This document shows positions 13,554 to 25,977 of a stretch of DNA of 64,000 bases, piece by piece. Numbering within the stretch: the stretch's first letter is position 1; each line of letters begins with the position of its first letter. Source of the DNA: Macropodus opercularis (Eukaryota; Chordata; Actinopteri; Anabantiformes; Osphronemidae); contig CM061090.1 in assembly GCA_030770545.1 (NCBI GenBank), positions 14,232,501 to 14,296,500 on the forward strand, in the 5' to 3' direction. A program made the translations under genes and the position numbers. The notes under the pieces were generated by a model, which saw only the letters and a list, made by a program, of their open reading frames with translations, was not told the DNA's origin and did not search any database.

Positions 13554-16500
13554 TCAGCCTTCGGAGAACAGGGGCCGTGCCCTTCTCACTGGCCCAGGGA
13601 GCATCTCCTGCTGTTGGGACATGCTGTGCACCAGGCTGGGGCTCTGACAAATAGATTATCATGTCCTCAGGTTAGGCACAAATCCAAAAAACTGAACTAC
13701 TTAAACCTGGATGTGAGCACTAGGTCACAAATAATTTATTAAAATCATAAAACTATTAAAAGTGATTACGGCATATTGCACTAAGTAAACACAAATAAAA
13801 CAACAATACGTCGTGATGCATATGAACATTACAGCATACCCTGCGTTTGGGTCAAGCAGACCTGCTCCTGGTTCTCTCCCAACCCTTTCCTCCTTCTCTG
13901 TAGCACCATCAGAAGCTCTGAATCCGCGACGTTTCTGCCGATCCCCCTCCTGGACGGCAGCCTGCGGTGCTGGCGCTTTATGTTGTCCTGACGTGTGAGA
14001 GGGTTTGAAATATTTGCCTAATTCTCAGTTTTTGTAATGGTTAATACAAAAAAACGTGGCTTTCGAATTTTTACCAGCATTCCTTTCAACTCCAGAACGG
14101 CCGATTTTCTGTTGTCACTGCTGGTGTCCTACAATAAGATCAGAGGTTAAGAGGTTAGCGTCCTAGCTGCTTTATAACATAAACAAGTGAAGAACAAACA
14201 AGAACACAGACCTTCCACATGCTGTCACTGTCCTGTGAGAGAGAGATGAGATGACAGTTCAGATAGTCTGTTCTTTGTTACTCTGGATTTTTAAGACTGA
14301 ATTGTGTTCACATAAAAAATCACTGTGAATTTATCCACCTGTGGTTGTTTGATTGGCCTCAGGACGATGCCTTTCTTTATCCTGTCTATCATTTCATTCA
14401 CTGCTTTTGACTTCAAGTCCACAGGAAGCTCTGACTCTGGAACATTAGAAAATGATGTAAAGCATATTTACAACATGCTGATGCTGCTTAGTTTCGACAA
14501 GACACATTCTAATTAAATTCAGTGACTTGAACAAGCAAGTCAAATACTCCTAACAGAGAAATCTAACAATTAGACGAGGTGAGGAGGCAACAATATTAAC
14601 ACAAACCAGTCGGTTTCAGTTTTAATGTGAAACACTGGAAACAGAGGAGGTTAAAAACTCACCGCTTGCATCACTTTTCGCATCTTTACGGTCTTTTCTC
14701 CTGCTCCTCAGAAAATCAAGTGAACTAGAGAAACACAGAGAGAAAGCACAGCAACATATTTTATGCATTGTTTTAAAAACCAGCCTGGCCAATTTCATTC
14801 TGGTTGTAGTTTAACTTACTTAATAGTATTGGCTGGAGGTGGAGGTGGGGGGGGAGGAGGGGGAGGAGGGGGAGGAATAGATTTCTCCTCTGCTTCGTTA
14901 GTGGTACAGTCCTTATTCAGTGTTTCCTGTAACTGCTTCACTACAATAGAAAGTAGCCACATTGCCTGCGACCATTATTATCATACACGAGAAGAGACGA
15001 ATGCAAGCAATTATATTAATGTGGGTTTAAAATGTCAGATAGAAAATCAAACATAAGAGTGTTTTAGCTCAGAGGCAACACATTGCAAGTTGACATGACG
15101 CATAGGTTTCAAAGTAGCAAACAAGCTATATGGCCCATGTTTTTTTCACGAACTACAACATTTCAATTTCGTCAGTTTCGGATGTGAAATCCGTGGGGCA
15201 CCAAGTACATTTTTCTGCCGTTACCATGGATTTGTTTGCTAAGACGTGTTTCTGGGAAACGTACCTTCCTCCTGTAGCTGTGTGACAGCGCTGTTTGCTG
15301 CAGACAGCTGCGTTTCTATGGCCTTTCTCTCCTCTTCACTCTTTTCCAGCTGTTCTCTCAGGCTCTGCAGCTCAGAGAGGACGCCGGAGTCTTCCACAGG
15401 ACTCTGAACACACACCAGCAAGGCGAGAAAAATGAACACGCTGAATAAACACCCATTTGGTTTTTGTATCATGGTGCTCTCTTTTGTCACCTGCTTCTGG
15501 TAGTAGTGCTGTATACCGCTCAAGGTCGTGCTGATGGAGGATATTTGTTCTAGCGCCTGCCGCAGCTGTGCCAGAATCTCTGGGCTCTGCATTGTGGTCT
15601 CTGTCCCCTTCTGCTGCACCAACACCTGACAACAGAAACCAAATGTTTTCACCTTTTGGCATCATGAAAGCATCTTTATGATTGTCTGTCTCTAAGAACA
15701 CAAGAGAGAAACACATCAGTAACTATGAACCACAATTAGCGAGATAAAGATAAAGTGAGATCTGAATGGCTGGTTGTTAATCTTCTCCCACCAGGAGGTT
15801 GTCAAAATGTGGAGACAGTGTTTTCAAACCAGTGTTTGACTGAACAATGACTTGGAAACCTTGTTAGAATCAGACATCAGCCTCAACAAAGAATGGTAAC
15901 AACACAAACAAGATGATTTAGTTGTGAGACAATTCTGCTCTTTGATGAAAAATGTCACGATTGGCCTCTGTTTTCAAATTAGTATTGTTGCGTTGATGTG
16001 TTTCAGAGCTTAAATGATAAACCAGTATAATATGTTTCAGACATTATGCAGTGCTGCGAGTTTTGTGAGCATTGATCAATTACTGTAGATTCGAGCAGCT
16101 TCTTAATCCCTGAAAAGAAACTAGTTTGTTGCTATGCACAAACGCGAACAACATCAAGGACACAAAATATACTGCAACTGTAAAAGTCACATTAATGTGC
16201 ACATACATATTGTGAAGTCTACTACATTAGAATATATGTAGATCAAAACAAAAATCCACCCACAGCGATGCGTTCACTAAAGGCCCTTCTGTCTTTTATT
16301 GCAGTGCAAGAATCCTGCACATTAAATTATTGATCGAGCTGCTTTGCTGTATTTTCTATGACGGTATGTTTAAAAGGATTTTTGTGTAATATAGATGAGA
16401 TTGTTTATGCATCTTTCATTTTTAAAAATATATTGAATCAACCTTCACGACGCATCTATGTACAAATTCTGTACATGGTTGTAGTCAATACGAGACAGTA

Positions 16501-18222
16501 TAGACACAGCAGACAGAGACAAAGACATGACCTTGGTGGTCGAGGTCACAAACTGTGTGTCAGACGGTTGTAAGGACGTTTCTTGGGAACCGATTCGTCA
16601 TCAGAGAACAGGAAGTGTGAAAAAAAGCGGTTTTCGTTCCTGCGTTCTGAGAAGCAGCAGGTTTAGTGAGCTCCGTGTCAGAACACGCAGCACGAGTCGC
16701 CGCTCTGCAAATTACTCTGCTCTAATCTCTGCTCTCCCTTCAGCAGAGAGCAATTTTCACACAGCAATTAGCACAATTATTCCGTGCCTACAAACGCACA
16801 GGAGCATCTACACACACAGCAACACAAAGAGACAAAGATGCACAAACACACGCACAAATTGTTTCCTGTTTGAGGCCCTGCATCATTATACCACCGTGCA
16901 TCACAGAGGAGAGGTGTGAATGGTTGGTGTTTTCAAAACACATGAAAACAGACAAATAGTAGTGCATACAAGAGGCATTCAGCGCAGGGGGGTCTTTTAC
17001 CATGAATTGAGAGTAAAGGGGCTGAATTGTGTGAACAGTTGGGGGTCCTTTTCACAGGTAAGGACCCCTGTGAGGCAGCTCATTGTGCGCCTGTCCAGTA
17101 AATGGAGGACACTGTGCACAAAGGCGACAATTGCTATATGCTCAGCAAAACATAAAGGTGTCAGGCAAAGACAGGTTGTGCTCAAAGACCACTATTCTCC
17201 TTCAGCAGTAGTGATGACCACTAATTATAGTGCAGGGGGGGCTAAACGGGGAGAGAACAGAGCGACGTTTTTTAAAAGAAAAGACCTTCATTATCGGAGC
17301 AGCTGGGGCAGCACAAACTGTGATGTGTGTGTGTGTTTGGGTATGTGGATTTTAAGTAAATTGGTGTTTTTCCTGCGTGCGTACGAGTGTGTTTCTGCCT
17401 TTGTCTTGTGTGTGAACTCGTCGCCTCGCAGACAGAGCCCAGATTTGACCAAAGTGTCATCGGTGTGAAAGCAGAGAAAGGAGACCCCTTCTCCTGTCCC
17501 GCCAAATCAGCGCCCACCCTCCCGCACCTCCTCCCAGGGTCTGGTCGCCACAGTCGCCTGGAGGTCAGCGCTGACACCCCGGCACCCTTCCTGTGGCACG
17601 ACCTGTCACCCTTACCACCTATAGGTGTGAATGTATGACAAAATGCTTTGTGCCGTGCTCAAAACACACACACAGATATATCCATGCCACACGCTCACAC
17701 CTGGTGGGCGAAGACTTCGGCGTGCTGCCGCAGGTCCTCCTCCAGCTGCAGCTTCTGAGACATTTCTGTGAATTCCTCAGTGACAAGCTGGGAGACTGTG
17801 TAACACATAGATGCGCACAAAATTAGGATTGTTGTTTTTTAATCTTTAAATACAGTCGGCAGAAACTGAATTCATTTGAATGGGGGTTTTTTTTCGGTTT
17901 ATGTAAAATAAACATTAAAGGGCCAGTTCACCAAAGTCAAAATAAGAAATATAATGTGTGACAATTTAATTATTTAAAATGTTTAGCTTTCGGTGGTTGG
18001 TTTGACAAAAATGCATACATTTTCAAAAACTGACTATTTTGAAATGTTATTGATTACTAAAAAATAAAGACAGTAACCTGGTGTAATGAGGACTCACCTC
18101 GTTTGATTTTGTTCATGGCCTTGTTCTGCTTGTTCATTTTTCTCATTAAGGCCTCTTTCTCTTCAACCTCCAGGGCCAGCTGTGGAAAACAGTCAGTGCT
18201 GAGGCTCATACAGCAGGTGCAT

Positions 18223-18253
<31 letters not shown>

Positions 18254-21200
18254 TGGTGACAGACCTGCTGCCTGAGTTGGTCCTGTTCTTTGATCAGATC
18301 CTCCACTTGCTGCTCGAGCTGCAGCTTCTCAGCCAGCAAACCATCCACTGACGCCTGCAGCTCTGACACACAGACAGAAGGATACATATGCTGAGCTGAA
18401 GGATTTGACACCAAGCACTGTTCACCAACAATAATCAAAACAACTCGTAAATCTGAGCAGAGTCCTATTTCACAGAGCAGAACTGTCACCCAAACTGAAG
18501 CTGTTCTTGTTCTTCACATCAGAGTGTGGATGGTTTTGGACACATTAATACAGAAGAATATAAACAACGCCAAACAGTACATGTCTACAGCACATCATGA
18601 TACCTACTCCATGATTCAGTCACACAATGTTACATCAGGTCAACAAAATATTTTACACTTGAAATTAGACCAATCAGGTTTTTATATGACTCATCGTTGC
18701 TCAGACCTAAGTTTGAATCAGTTGTATTCAAAATTGTATTTTTAGCACCTGTGATCTTGGCTTGGCTCTCCAGCAGCAAAGACTCATCACCACTGGTGTC
18801 TTCCCCAAAATCAACCACATCAGCGTTAACTGTGGGCTCAGTCTGCAGGTCAAAGGACACAGGGGCCAGGTTTTCAGGCAGCTCTGCGATGAGCGGCATC
18901 AGCATCTGGCTCCTCCTCTTCAGGACTTTATTTTCTTTGGTCACCTACAAGAAGAGCAAAGGTAAAGTGTGTGAGTAAAGTAGTCTTACAGGCTTGTGAC
19001 CTTTTTGATGTCTGGTTTAGGATTGAATGGCAATCTTGTATTATTAATCTACAGAAGATCAATGTTGTCTATATCATTCGTGCTCTTGAAGAGCATGACG
19101 CTAATAGACACACCTTGACAGCCAGCGCCTCCGCGCTCTCCCTGCATGAGCGCTCAATCTGGAACTGCATTTCCAGCACATTAATCTCCTTCAAGAGCTG
19201 GTTGGAGACTTTAAAATGCAGGTAGAAGGATCGTTAGTCATGGTAAAAAATATTCTGCCTATTTTCACACACCTTTTATTGTCTAAAATTCAAACATTAT
19301 GCATAGATATGAAGATGCTACTGCTGTAAAACATGACTCACCACTTCCCGTTGTCCAACTCACCATGACTGAATGAGTGAAACAGCTAAAACAATGCTCA
19401 TCAAGCTTTTACTTACTTGTGCCCTACGTCAATATGATATAACTGGTTTTATATTAATACAATTCTCAGAGCTCCATGCAGCACACACGGCTCCCCACGG
19501 GTTTAAAGCCTTCATGTGTAAAACGTGCACTGAGTATTCATCACCTTTACATTTTTAATGCCTCTATTGTGTGTCGTGCATGGCTGTGCATTTGATTCTA
19601 AGTGGTTTCTGGCCTGTGATGGTTTCCACATCTGTACACACCGAGCACAAGAGAGAAAAAAATTATAATAATTAAAAATAAATTCTCACCTTCCTCCAAT
19701 TCAGAAAGCTTCTGATTGGCTTCATTCCTTTGTTTTTCCAGGATCTCAATCTGACAATCAAATGAAACAAAGACGTAAAACTGAAAAAAGATCAGCGCTG
19801 CAACATCAGGTTGATGAGTTAATGCCTCAAATTTGTATTGGTCCTTGTTAATGTAATCAAGTCTGATCACTTGTAATTTTTACAAAATTTGAATCTAAAT
19901 GAAATTTAATTCAGTTTTGAGCTGAGAATGTAAAACACTATTTTTTTCTGAAGTGTTGAGGCCTGTTACCCAAAAGAAACCTGTCGTGATTGTGTGACAT
20001 CATCACACGGGAGATGTTGTTTGACTTGGAACAGAAGTGACAGGACATCTACACTGTTTCTGTTTGAAATTACATTAGGTAATTTATTTCTCAGTCCCTG
20101 TCAGTAATACCTGGATGTCTCCCTCATCTTCAGAAGATGAAGAACTCTCTTCATCAGATTCTGTGAAAAAAGAAAACAAAAATATATGAGTTTATTGCAT
20201 TAGAAGTGAGTGTTCAGGTAGTGAAGATCCTCAATTCCTGTCTGACTGCAAGAGGAACTTGACAAGGCTTCTGGAAGGAGGTCGGCCAGCAAAATACAGG
20301 AAGTGAAATCAAACAATCAGTTTCAGTTTCAGTGGGCTCTGACTCATACAGGACTTAACTACTAATTCACTTTGTGCAACAAGTTAAAAGCTTTGTATAT
20401 TTTGGAAAATATGTGTATTCCATGTTTTGATGAGTTTGATGAGCACAGTAAGATCACTTTCATATTCATACTCATTAACGTGGCTTTGTAAACATTTTAG
20501 TTAAGTGGTTCTCTGTATCTGGAAATCACTGGACCAAACAACACACAGTAACATGCACCAGTTTTAAGTCTTTAGGCCTAAGTTACATCACGCAAATGAC
20601 TTTGTCTTTGCTATGAAGCCACAAAAATAATACAAGTTCACGTACACTGTAAAAACAGCAACAAAAGTTCTGTTGTAAATAACAAATGTTACCTATTAGA
20701 AGCTTAAGTTAATCATATGTATTTACGAAGATGTGAGAAACACAACAAAAATGCAACAAAACAAAGTTCAGCCTAAAAAACGTCTAGCGTTTATCATTCA
20801 AGAGTCTTAGCCTAAGAGAACGATTGCGATTTAAAGCTGAACCCAGGCGGCATCTCCTCAGTCAATGCTGCTGCGTGAGTCTCATCCTCAGTGCGTTCAG
20901 GGTAGTGTGGTGAGGCTGAACATTATAAACTGAATAAATGACAAACGTGATGTGACCAGTAACGTATGTCTCAATTTTGCTTTTTTAACAGTGTATTCAG
21001 TGCTGTCTAAAACCTGTGAATAGACTGAGTGTAAAAAATGATATGTCTTCATTTTAATATTAAAATAATTAAATCAGTGTCACTGAAGCATATATAAAAA
21101 GAGCCGACGTGTTTAATGCGCATCATGCTGAATAAAGAGCTGACTTTAGCCACAGTGAATAACATGACTTATTCAAGTTATAAAATCCTTTTCAGGCTGC

Positions 21201-21293
21201 AGCTCCATCATGTGACTCATCATGTGGCGTCCGTTTATAGCCTCATTGTCAAGTCTTACCTGTAGCTTGACTGTCCTCCACTTGGATCCACAT
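13554..21293 (-). CDS. Shootin-family coiled-coil protein (paralogue of SHTN1), 17 exons
   Basis: Exons on the - strand: 21260-21293, 20111-20160, 19690-19750, 19114-19208, 18749-18944, 18265-18362, 18098-18179, 17701-17795, 15491-15625, 15265-15403, 14820-14940, 14663-14724, 14339-14436, 14212-14232, 14075-14128, 13862-13987 and 13554-13643. All phases match and the product is about 518 aa. The N-terminus is short and acidic (SDEESSSSSEDEGD). Long coiled coils follow, including RSCRESAEALAVK and TKENKVLKRRSQML, close to SHTN1's TCRESAEALATK and NKENKTLKR. Then come 14 consecutive prolines, VNEMIDRIKKGIVLRPI and KSAVLELKGML, all matching SHTN1 landmarks. Shootins couple actin flow to adhesion molecules in growing axons. 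The last exon is least certain: reading through the 13862 donor would instead stop at 13829. It is one of the fish shootin paralogues (shtn2/shtn3 type); I cannot decide which. Confidence 0.88.
14212..14232 (-). other. 21-nt microexon of the shootin-family gene (DSDSMWK)
   Basis: This seven-codon exon is bounded by a CTCTCTCTCACAG acceptor and a GTCTGTG donor, and is phase 0 on both sides. It can therefore be included or skipped without a frameshift. It joins the RIKKGIVLRPIKQPQ exon to DTSSDNRKSAVLELKGML. Microexons of this size in neuronal genes are often included only in neurons. Here the CU repeat resembles a polypyrimidine-tract-binding-protein site. Inclusion is inferred from splice signals only. 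Confidence 0.6.
14840..14881 (-). repeat. Proline-repeat coding tract (14 prolines) in the shootin-family gene
   Basis: The coding strand is an uninterrupted CCT/CCC/CCA run that encodes 14 consecutive prolines before ANTI. On the + strand it appears as a G-rich tract that also opens a spurious poly-glycine frame. Human SHTN1 has a proline-rich block at the same place, preceding its RS-LMSMIRKR segment. The near-repetitive DNA is likely to vary in length. Confidence 0.8.
18223..18249. repeat. (CA)n microsatellite in a shootin-family intron
   Basis: An uninterrupted AC/CA dinucleotide run of 27 bases in the intron between the exons at 18265 and 18098. Confidence 0.95.
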
Positions 21294-23029
21294 CCTGCTC
21301 GGTTTTTCTCCTTCCTTAGTAAAAATGTTCAAATTCCAGCACTACAATCTGCTTTCGGTCAAGACAGCACTCGGCTTGTCATGAAGTAAGCAAGTGGGAA
21401 TTCCTGTTTAAACCCTCCCCCACTGACTCTTTAAAAAAGAGGAACTTTTCCCTCACACTGGTCAAAGGAGCATCTTAATCATCTCAGTCTAATATATAAT
21501 AACATGCAGCCTTGTGTTTTACTGTTGTGAAAATACTGATGTTATCTGTTGACCTTGGATGAAGAAGAGTTTTCACTGTGAAAAAGGACAGTTCTACCTC
21601 TGTGTGTGTGGCCTCTGAGGGACGAAACTGTCTGGATCCTACAAGATCAATGTCACTCAAGGAGTCAGGGAAAGGTAAAGCTGCTTTTATTCCTCTATTA
21701 GCATCTGTGCTCTGAGTTCGTGACCTCTGAAACATCAGACACCTGCCATGGGACCTGAATTTCGCCAGCAGTGAGGATGTTGATGACACGCATTATTCCA
21801 CTTTGAATAATTGAAACATTTCAAACTTCTTATCCCTTATTCGTGATTTATTTATTCACCTGCCTTTTAGGAGCTGACGTGCACGCTGACATCTTGACCG
21901 GGGCCAAGTACAGAGCATCTTCTATTTACCCTCTCAGCGTTAGATTTAGCTTGGAGCTAAACGTGTGTGGGTGCTTGGCTCATCAGGGCCAAACGGACAA
22001 TAAATAATAAAATATATTTATAATTTGCACTTCGACATATCTTTAATATTTTTTGCATTTTCTGGTGAAGATCATTACTTTTAAAGAAGCACTAGGAGAA
22101 ATCATTCATCAACCACGTTCAGCCTGTACATGTACGGCACAGTTTGGAAATGAAAAGCTGCTGTGGTTCCTGACACTAATGTCCTTGTGATTTAATGAGT
22201 GTTTTCTGTGTGTATGTTGCTCCTTTTCCAGGCACCACCTGAGCACCAAAGCCTCCTCCAGCCCAACTCCCCGACCTCAACTAATGACTCTTCACCATGT
22301 TAATAAATGTAAAATTGTCACTTAACATTAGCTGTTGTCTGATGTTGTCTTGCAGCAACTTTGTCAAAAACCTCATTAAAACGGGGCCTTTAAATTCTCG
22401 TTCATTACTGTAGAGAAAGTAGAAACAACAAAGAATGAAATTCTTTGATACATTTATTTTCATTTTAATTATTTGTATTTCCAGTCACACTTAGTTAAAT
22501 ACATAAATACAGCCACACTGTGATCGCATCATGGGATTGTTGTTATTTTTTTAATAATAATAATTTAAAAAAACATTTAAAAAAATCACCTGAACCACAG
22601 TTCTACAGTTACTGTGTATAGAAAATGTCAAGCTAAATCTAATTTGATCTCTTTCTGGCTGAGAAATTAACTCAATTAATCGGTTTTATTATTATAGCAT
22701 TATATTTGTGCACAAACAATCCTGTGCTGGTGGGGTCAGCTTGGCCTTGACTATTTAAGTAACTATATAATATAAAAAACTATATAAGTAACTTGGGCTC
22801 ATGGTTTATTACATGTTCATTTCAAACAGTTTCATTGTTTCATGATTTAAAATCTATTAAGCCCTTAGCTGGAGTAAGTCATTAATGATTCATGCAGCAG
22901 TTATTACACTTGTGTTCCTGTCTGTGCTTCGTTGCGCGGCAGCAGTTTAACTGTTTATTCCTTTGTCAGCACGAGTTTAACGGAAGGTTTGAATGGTGAC
23001 GTAAGTAAGTTCCACTAAAAATAAACTCA
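21294..23029. other. Upstream region of the shootin-family gene
   Basis: No coding exon is seen between the shootin-family start codon and the tRNA-Leu gene. The stretch is A/T-rich (especially 22000-22860). Any promoter or non-coding 5' exon of the shootin-family gene should lie here, but no TATA or other defining element stands out. Confidence 0.45.
23017..23021 (-). terminator. Pol III terminator of tRNA-Leu
   Basis: A run of five T residues on the - strand starts 8 bases after the tRNA-Leu 3' end, the usual RNA polymerase III stop signal. Confidence 0.75.
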
Positions 23030-23112
23030 TGTCAGAAGTGGGATTCGAACCCACGCCTCCAGGGGAGACTGCGACCTGAACGCAGCGCCTTAGACCGCTC
23101 GGCCATCCTGAC
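23030..23112 (-). tRNA. tRNA-Leu (anticodon CAG)
   Basis: This 83-nt class II tRNA has acceptor arm GTCAGGA pairing with TTCTGAC (one G-T) and discriminator A. The A box is TGGCCGAGCGG, the anticodon stem-loop is CTGCG-TTCAGGT-CGCAG with anticodon CAG, and there is a variable arm (TCTCCCCTGGAGG region). The B box is GGTTCGAATCC. It has no intron. It stands alone between the shootin-family gene and the gene-poor interval. Confidence 0.97.
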
Positions 23113-24262
23113 ATGAAGAAATTGCTCCATATTTATTAAAATAAAGAAAATATTCTCGGTAGAGCTGCGGCTGACGTGGTTTGTCCCACTACGACGAAAC
23201 GAAAGCTCAGGACACGCGTTCGCGTTTATGGCCATTTTAAAGTGCAAGAGAAAATACAACATCGAGCGCGTGAATTAACGCGCGAGCTTCCGTAAAACTC
23301 GATGTAACTCTTTAAGGTCGAGCTTCGTGTCGTTTCCTCTTTTCTTGAGGTTGAAATGAACCCGAACGCGTAAGTTTGTTTCTCCTTTCGCAGACATTGT
23401 TGTCACGTGCCTGCTGACATTTTAGCAGACACAGAGAGGGCTCTGCTACAATCTGAACAAATAAAATGCTGCTTGTTACACGTGTTCAGCGTGAGTTGGT
23501 GTCACAACTGTGGCCAGGAAAGGACACTTGACTGTAAAGAGAATGAATCAGAATGGAAAGACTGCAGATTGTATTCACAGCACAGGCACAGGGCAGAATA
23601 TGATTAAGAGGTTATTTGTTTAATTTAATACGAGTATCAATTGATTGTTAAAGGGTTTGTCATATGTAGGTCATGGCATGACACTGGGGATAAAGGGTAT
23701 TGTTTTTTTGTCATTAATCACGTGAGATTAAAATATAATTAAGAGGGAGCCGCGGTAACAGACAGGCAGGACACAATATTGACGACTCAAATCAACATCA
23801 CTCTGTTTTTATATGAAAGGCTATTTACAGGTCGTGATGCTGGTTAACTCTAAAACTCTACTGAAGCTCTGAAAGCAAAAACAACTTTATGTTCTGTTCA
23901 TTGCATCCCCTTCGAGACTGGCCCAGACACCACGCATGCCTTTCATCCTGAAAATCTCAAACCTGGCAACCTCTCCCTGTTTTAAAGCTGAGGTTTGAAT
24001 GGAGCTGTGAAAGGACTGATTTAGGATGTGACACGGCGGCAGCATCTAGTTGTGCGATACTAGGAGCAGAATTGCATCGAGGTGACGGAGCGTTGTGTAG
24101 ATCACCACTGATCTGATGTGGAGGAGGCTGTGATTATATCTGCTGGCTACATCAGTGCCAGTGTGTGAAATGAGCAAAAATTGCAGCAAAAGAGAAAGAT
24201 TATGAGAGAGAGAGCAACACAACCTGCTCCGGCTCGGGCCTACTTAGCAATAATGACTGTGT

Positions 24263-24375
24263 GATTGGATTATCCCGGCTTTTAGCAGCACCACAGCTGC
24301 AGCTGACAGGGAAGCTAACCTGCAAAGGTCAGTCTGGGGTCAACAAGAGGTCATCTGGGTCGTGACCTTTGCAGA
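24263..24375. promoter_or_regulatory. Candidate enhancer: OTX-like site, E-boxes and a triple DR5 nuclear-receptor array
   Basis: Within about 110 bases lie a palindromic GGATTATCC (24267-24275), overlapping E-boxes CAGCTGCAGCTG (24294-24305), and three same-direction nuclear-receptor half-sites: AGGTCA 24326-24331, GGGTCA 24337-24342 and AGGTCA 24348-24353. Each pair is separated by exactly 5 bases, the DR5 geometry bound by RAR-RXR. An inverted TGACCT follows at 24363-24368. The 11-mer TGCAAAGGTCA (24321-24331) recurs as its perfect reverse complement at 24363-24373. Function is inferred from motif order. Confidence 0.45.
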
Positions 24376-25944
24376 AAACAGCACTTTGAGAAGGAGAGGA
24401 GAGGAGGCAGGGACTGAAGAACAGACTTTAAGAAACAAGCGGTAAGAGGAATGTGTGTTTAGGCAGAATGGTGACAGACACATTCAATTTCTGGAAATTA
24501 CTGAAAACAGCGAGAGAAAGGGGAGGGAGCACAAAGACGCAGCGTGTTTGGAGGAGGGAGACGGGATGCGTTGTGACAGCACAGCCTCGCAGTCACTGCT
24601 GGCCTCCTGGTGACTCCACTGTATGCTGAACAGAAACAAACAGGGCTGCCACCACTGCCGCTGGCTCCATCCACTTTAATGTGAGACTCTCCGTTTTCTC
24701 TCTCACACCTTCTCCCCTCTCCTTCATGGAAGCCGTGTCCGAGCCATTACGCTTTGTCCAAACAAACACCAACACGTCTTTGTGTTTGCTTCTAAATGGA
24801 GCAATATCATCTCACGTGACCCCAAACTAACCTTCAACCATCTGGTAGGGGCCAGCGGCAGAGGTGTGCAGGTACTGTGACATACACCACAGCGTAGGCT
24901 AAGCTCTAAAATGCAGTTTTGTTACTGTATTTCAGGATTCACCACTACACTGTTGTCCACACATGAATATTTAAAGGTGCCGCTGTAAATGAATCACACT
25001 AGCTGCTGAGAATAGCAGTGAGTCAATTCCCTGCGGGGATTCCCTGTTTATTAGTTTAGACCAGAGGATGATGACCGTGGCTGTTACAGTGAGTAAATGA
25101 TCACAGTTTTTTCCGTGACTAGTTTCAGAACATGTTAAACACAAACGCAGGCATAATCTCACACTGAGCTGCTGAAATGAGCAGAAACATTCACAACTAA
25201 AATTCAGGTCAGCTTCTGAATTTTGCATCACAAATTGTTTTAGTCTGACACTTAAAATGTGTTGAAAACCTTATTGTTTAGAGACTATGAAAAACTGCTA
25301 ATGATCAGATTTAATGTTTCTCATATAGCTTTTATTTGGTTAAATCAGTTATTTACCTTGTAACCTAACTAAAAAATTCTTTTGGCAAGATTTCGTTAGC
25401 AAGCAAAACAGTTGATGTAATTAATTAAATTAGACTTTAATTTAAAACAGTTTTATATTAATCTGAATTTCTGTCCTTCAGTTGACATCAACCTATTAGA
25501 AATGATATAATAACTAGAAGAAGAAGATAAAATAAATTGACATAATATATGTAATTAAGTAAAATATGCAATGGAATGAAAGCAATACAAAAAGCTGGTT
25601 CTTCCGGCTGTTAGTCTGATCACTGTGGACTAACTGTAAACACATTGTTCCCTGTAAAAAAGCCAAACCGCTTTAAACTCTGCTCAACATGCCGTGAAGT
25701 TTTGTCAACTGAGGCTGTTTTTGTAGCCTCTTGATTATGTATTAAACTAAAGGCTCATTTTTGAACAAACAGTGCATTCATTCAAATTAAAGATCATTTT
25801 TATGATTAGATCAAATTAAACGTGTCCCTGAAAACAAGTTCTAAACTTATCAAGTTTTGTGATTTCCTTAGATACAAATGTGAGTCTCTAAATAAATGAA
25901 AAAACAAATGAAAGCTGCTCTGCTCAAACACCGGCAATTATGTC

Positions 25945-25948
<4 letters not shown>

Positions 25949-25977
<29 letters not shown>
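25949..25977. repeat. (TG)n microsatellite
   Basis: A pure TG/GT dinucleotide run of 29 bases, preceded by two tgtc units. Confidence 0.95.

Noticed and set aside
13829..13861. Alternative shootin-family stop reached by reading through the 13862 splice donor
   Set aside because: Possible, but the spliced version gives a further 29 plausible residues with a good acceptor and a nearby AATAAA, so it was preferred; noted as uncertainty in the gene entry.
14763..15056. Plus-strand frame with a poly-glycine run
   Set aside because: It is the antisense of the shootin-family proline tract; the - strand frame has matching splice sites and family similarity.
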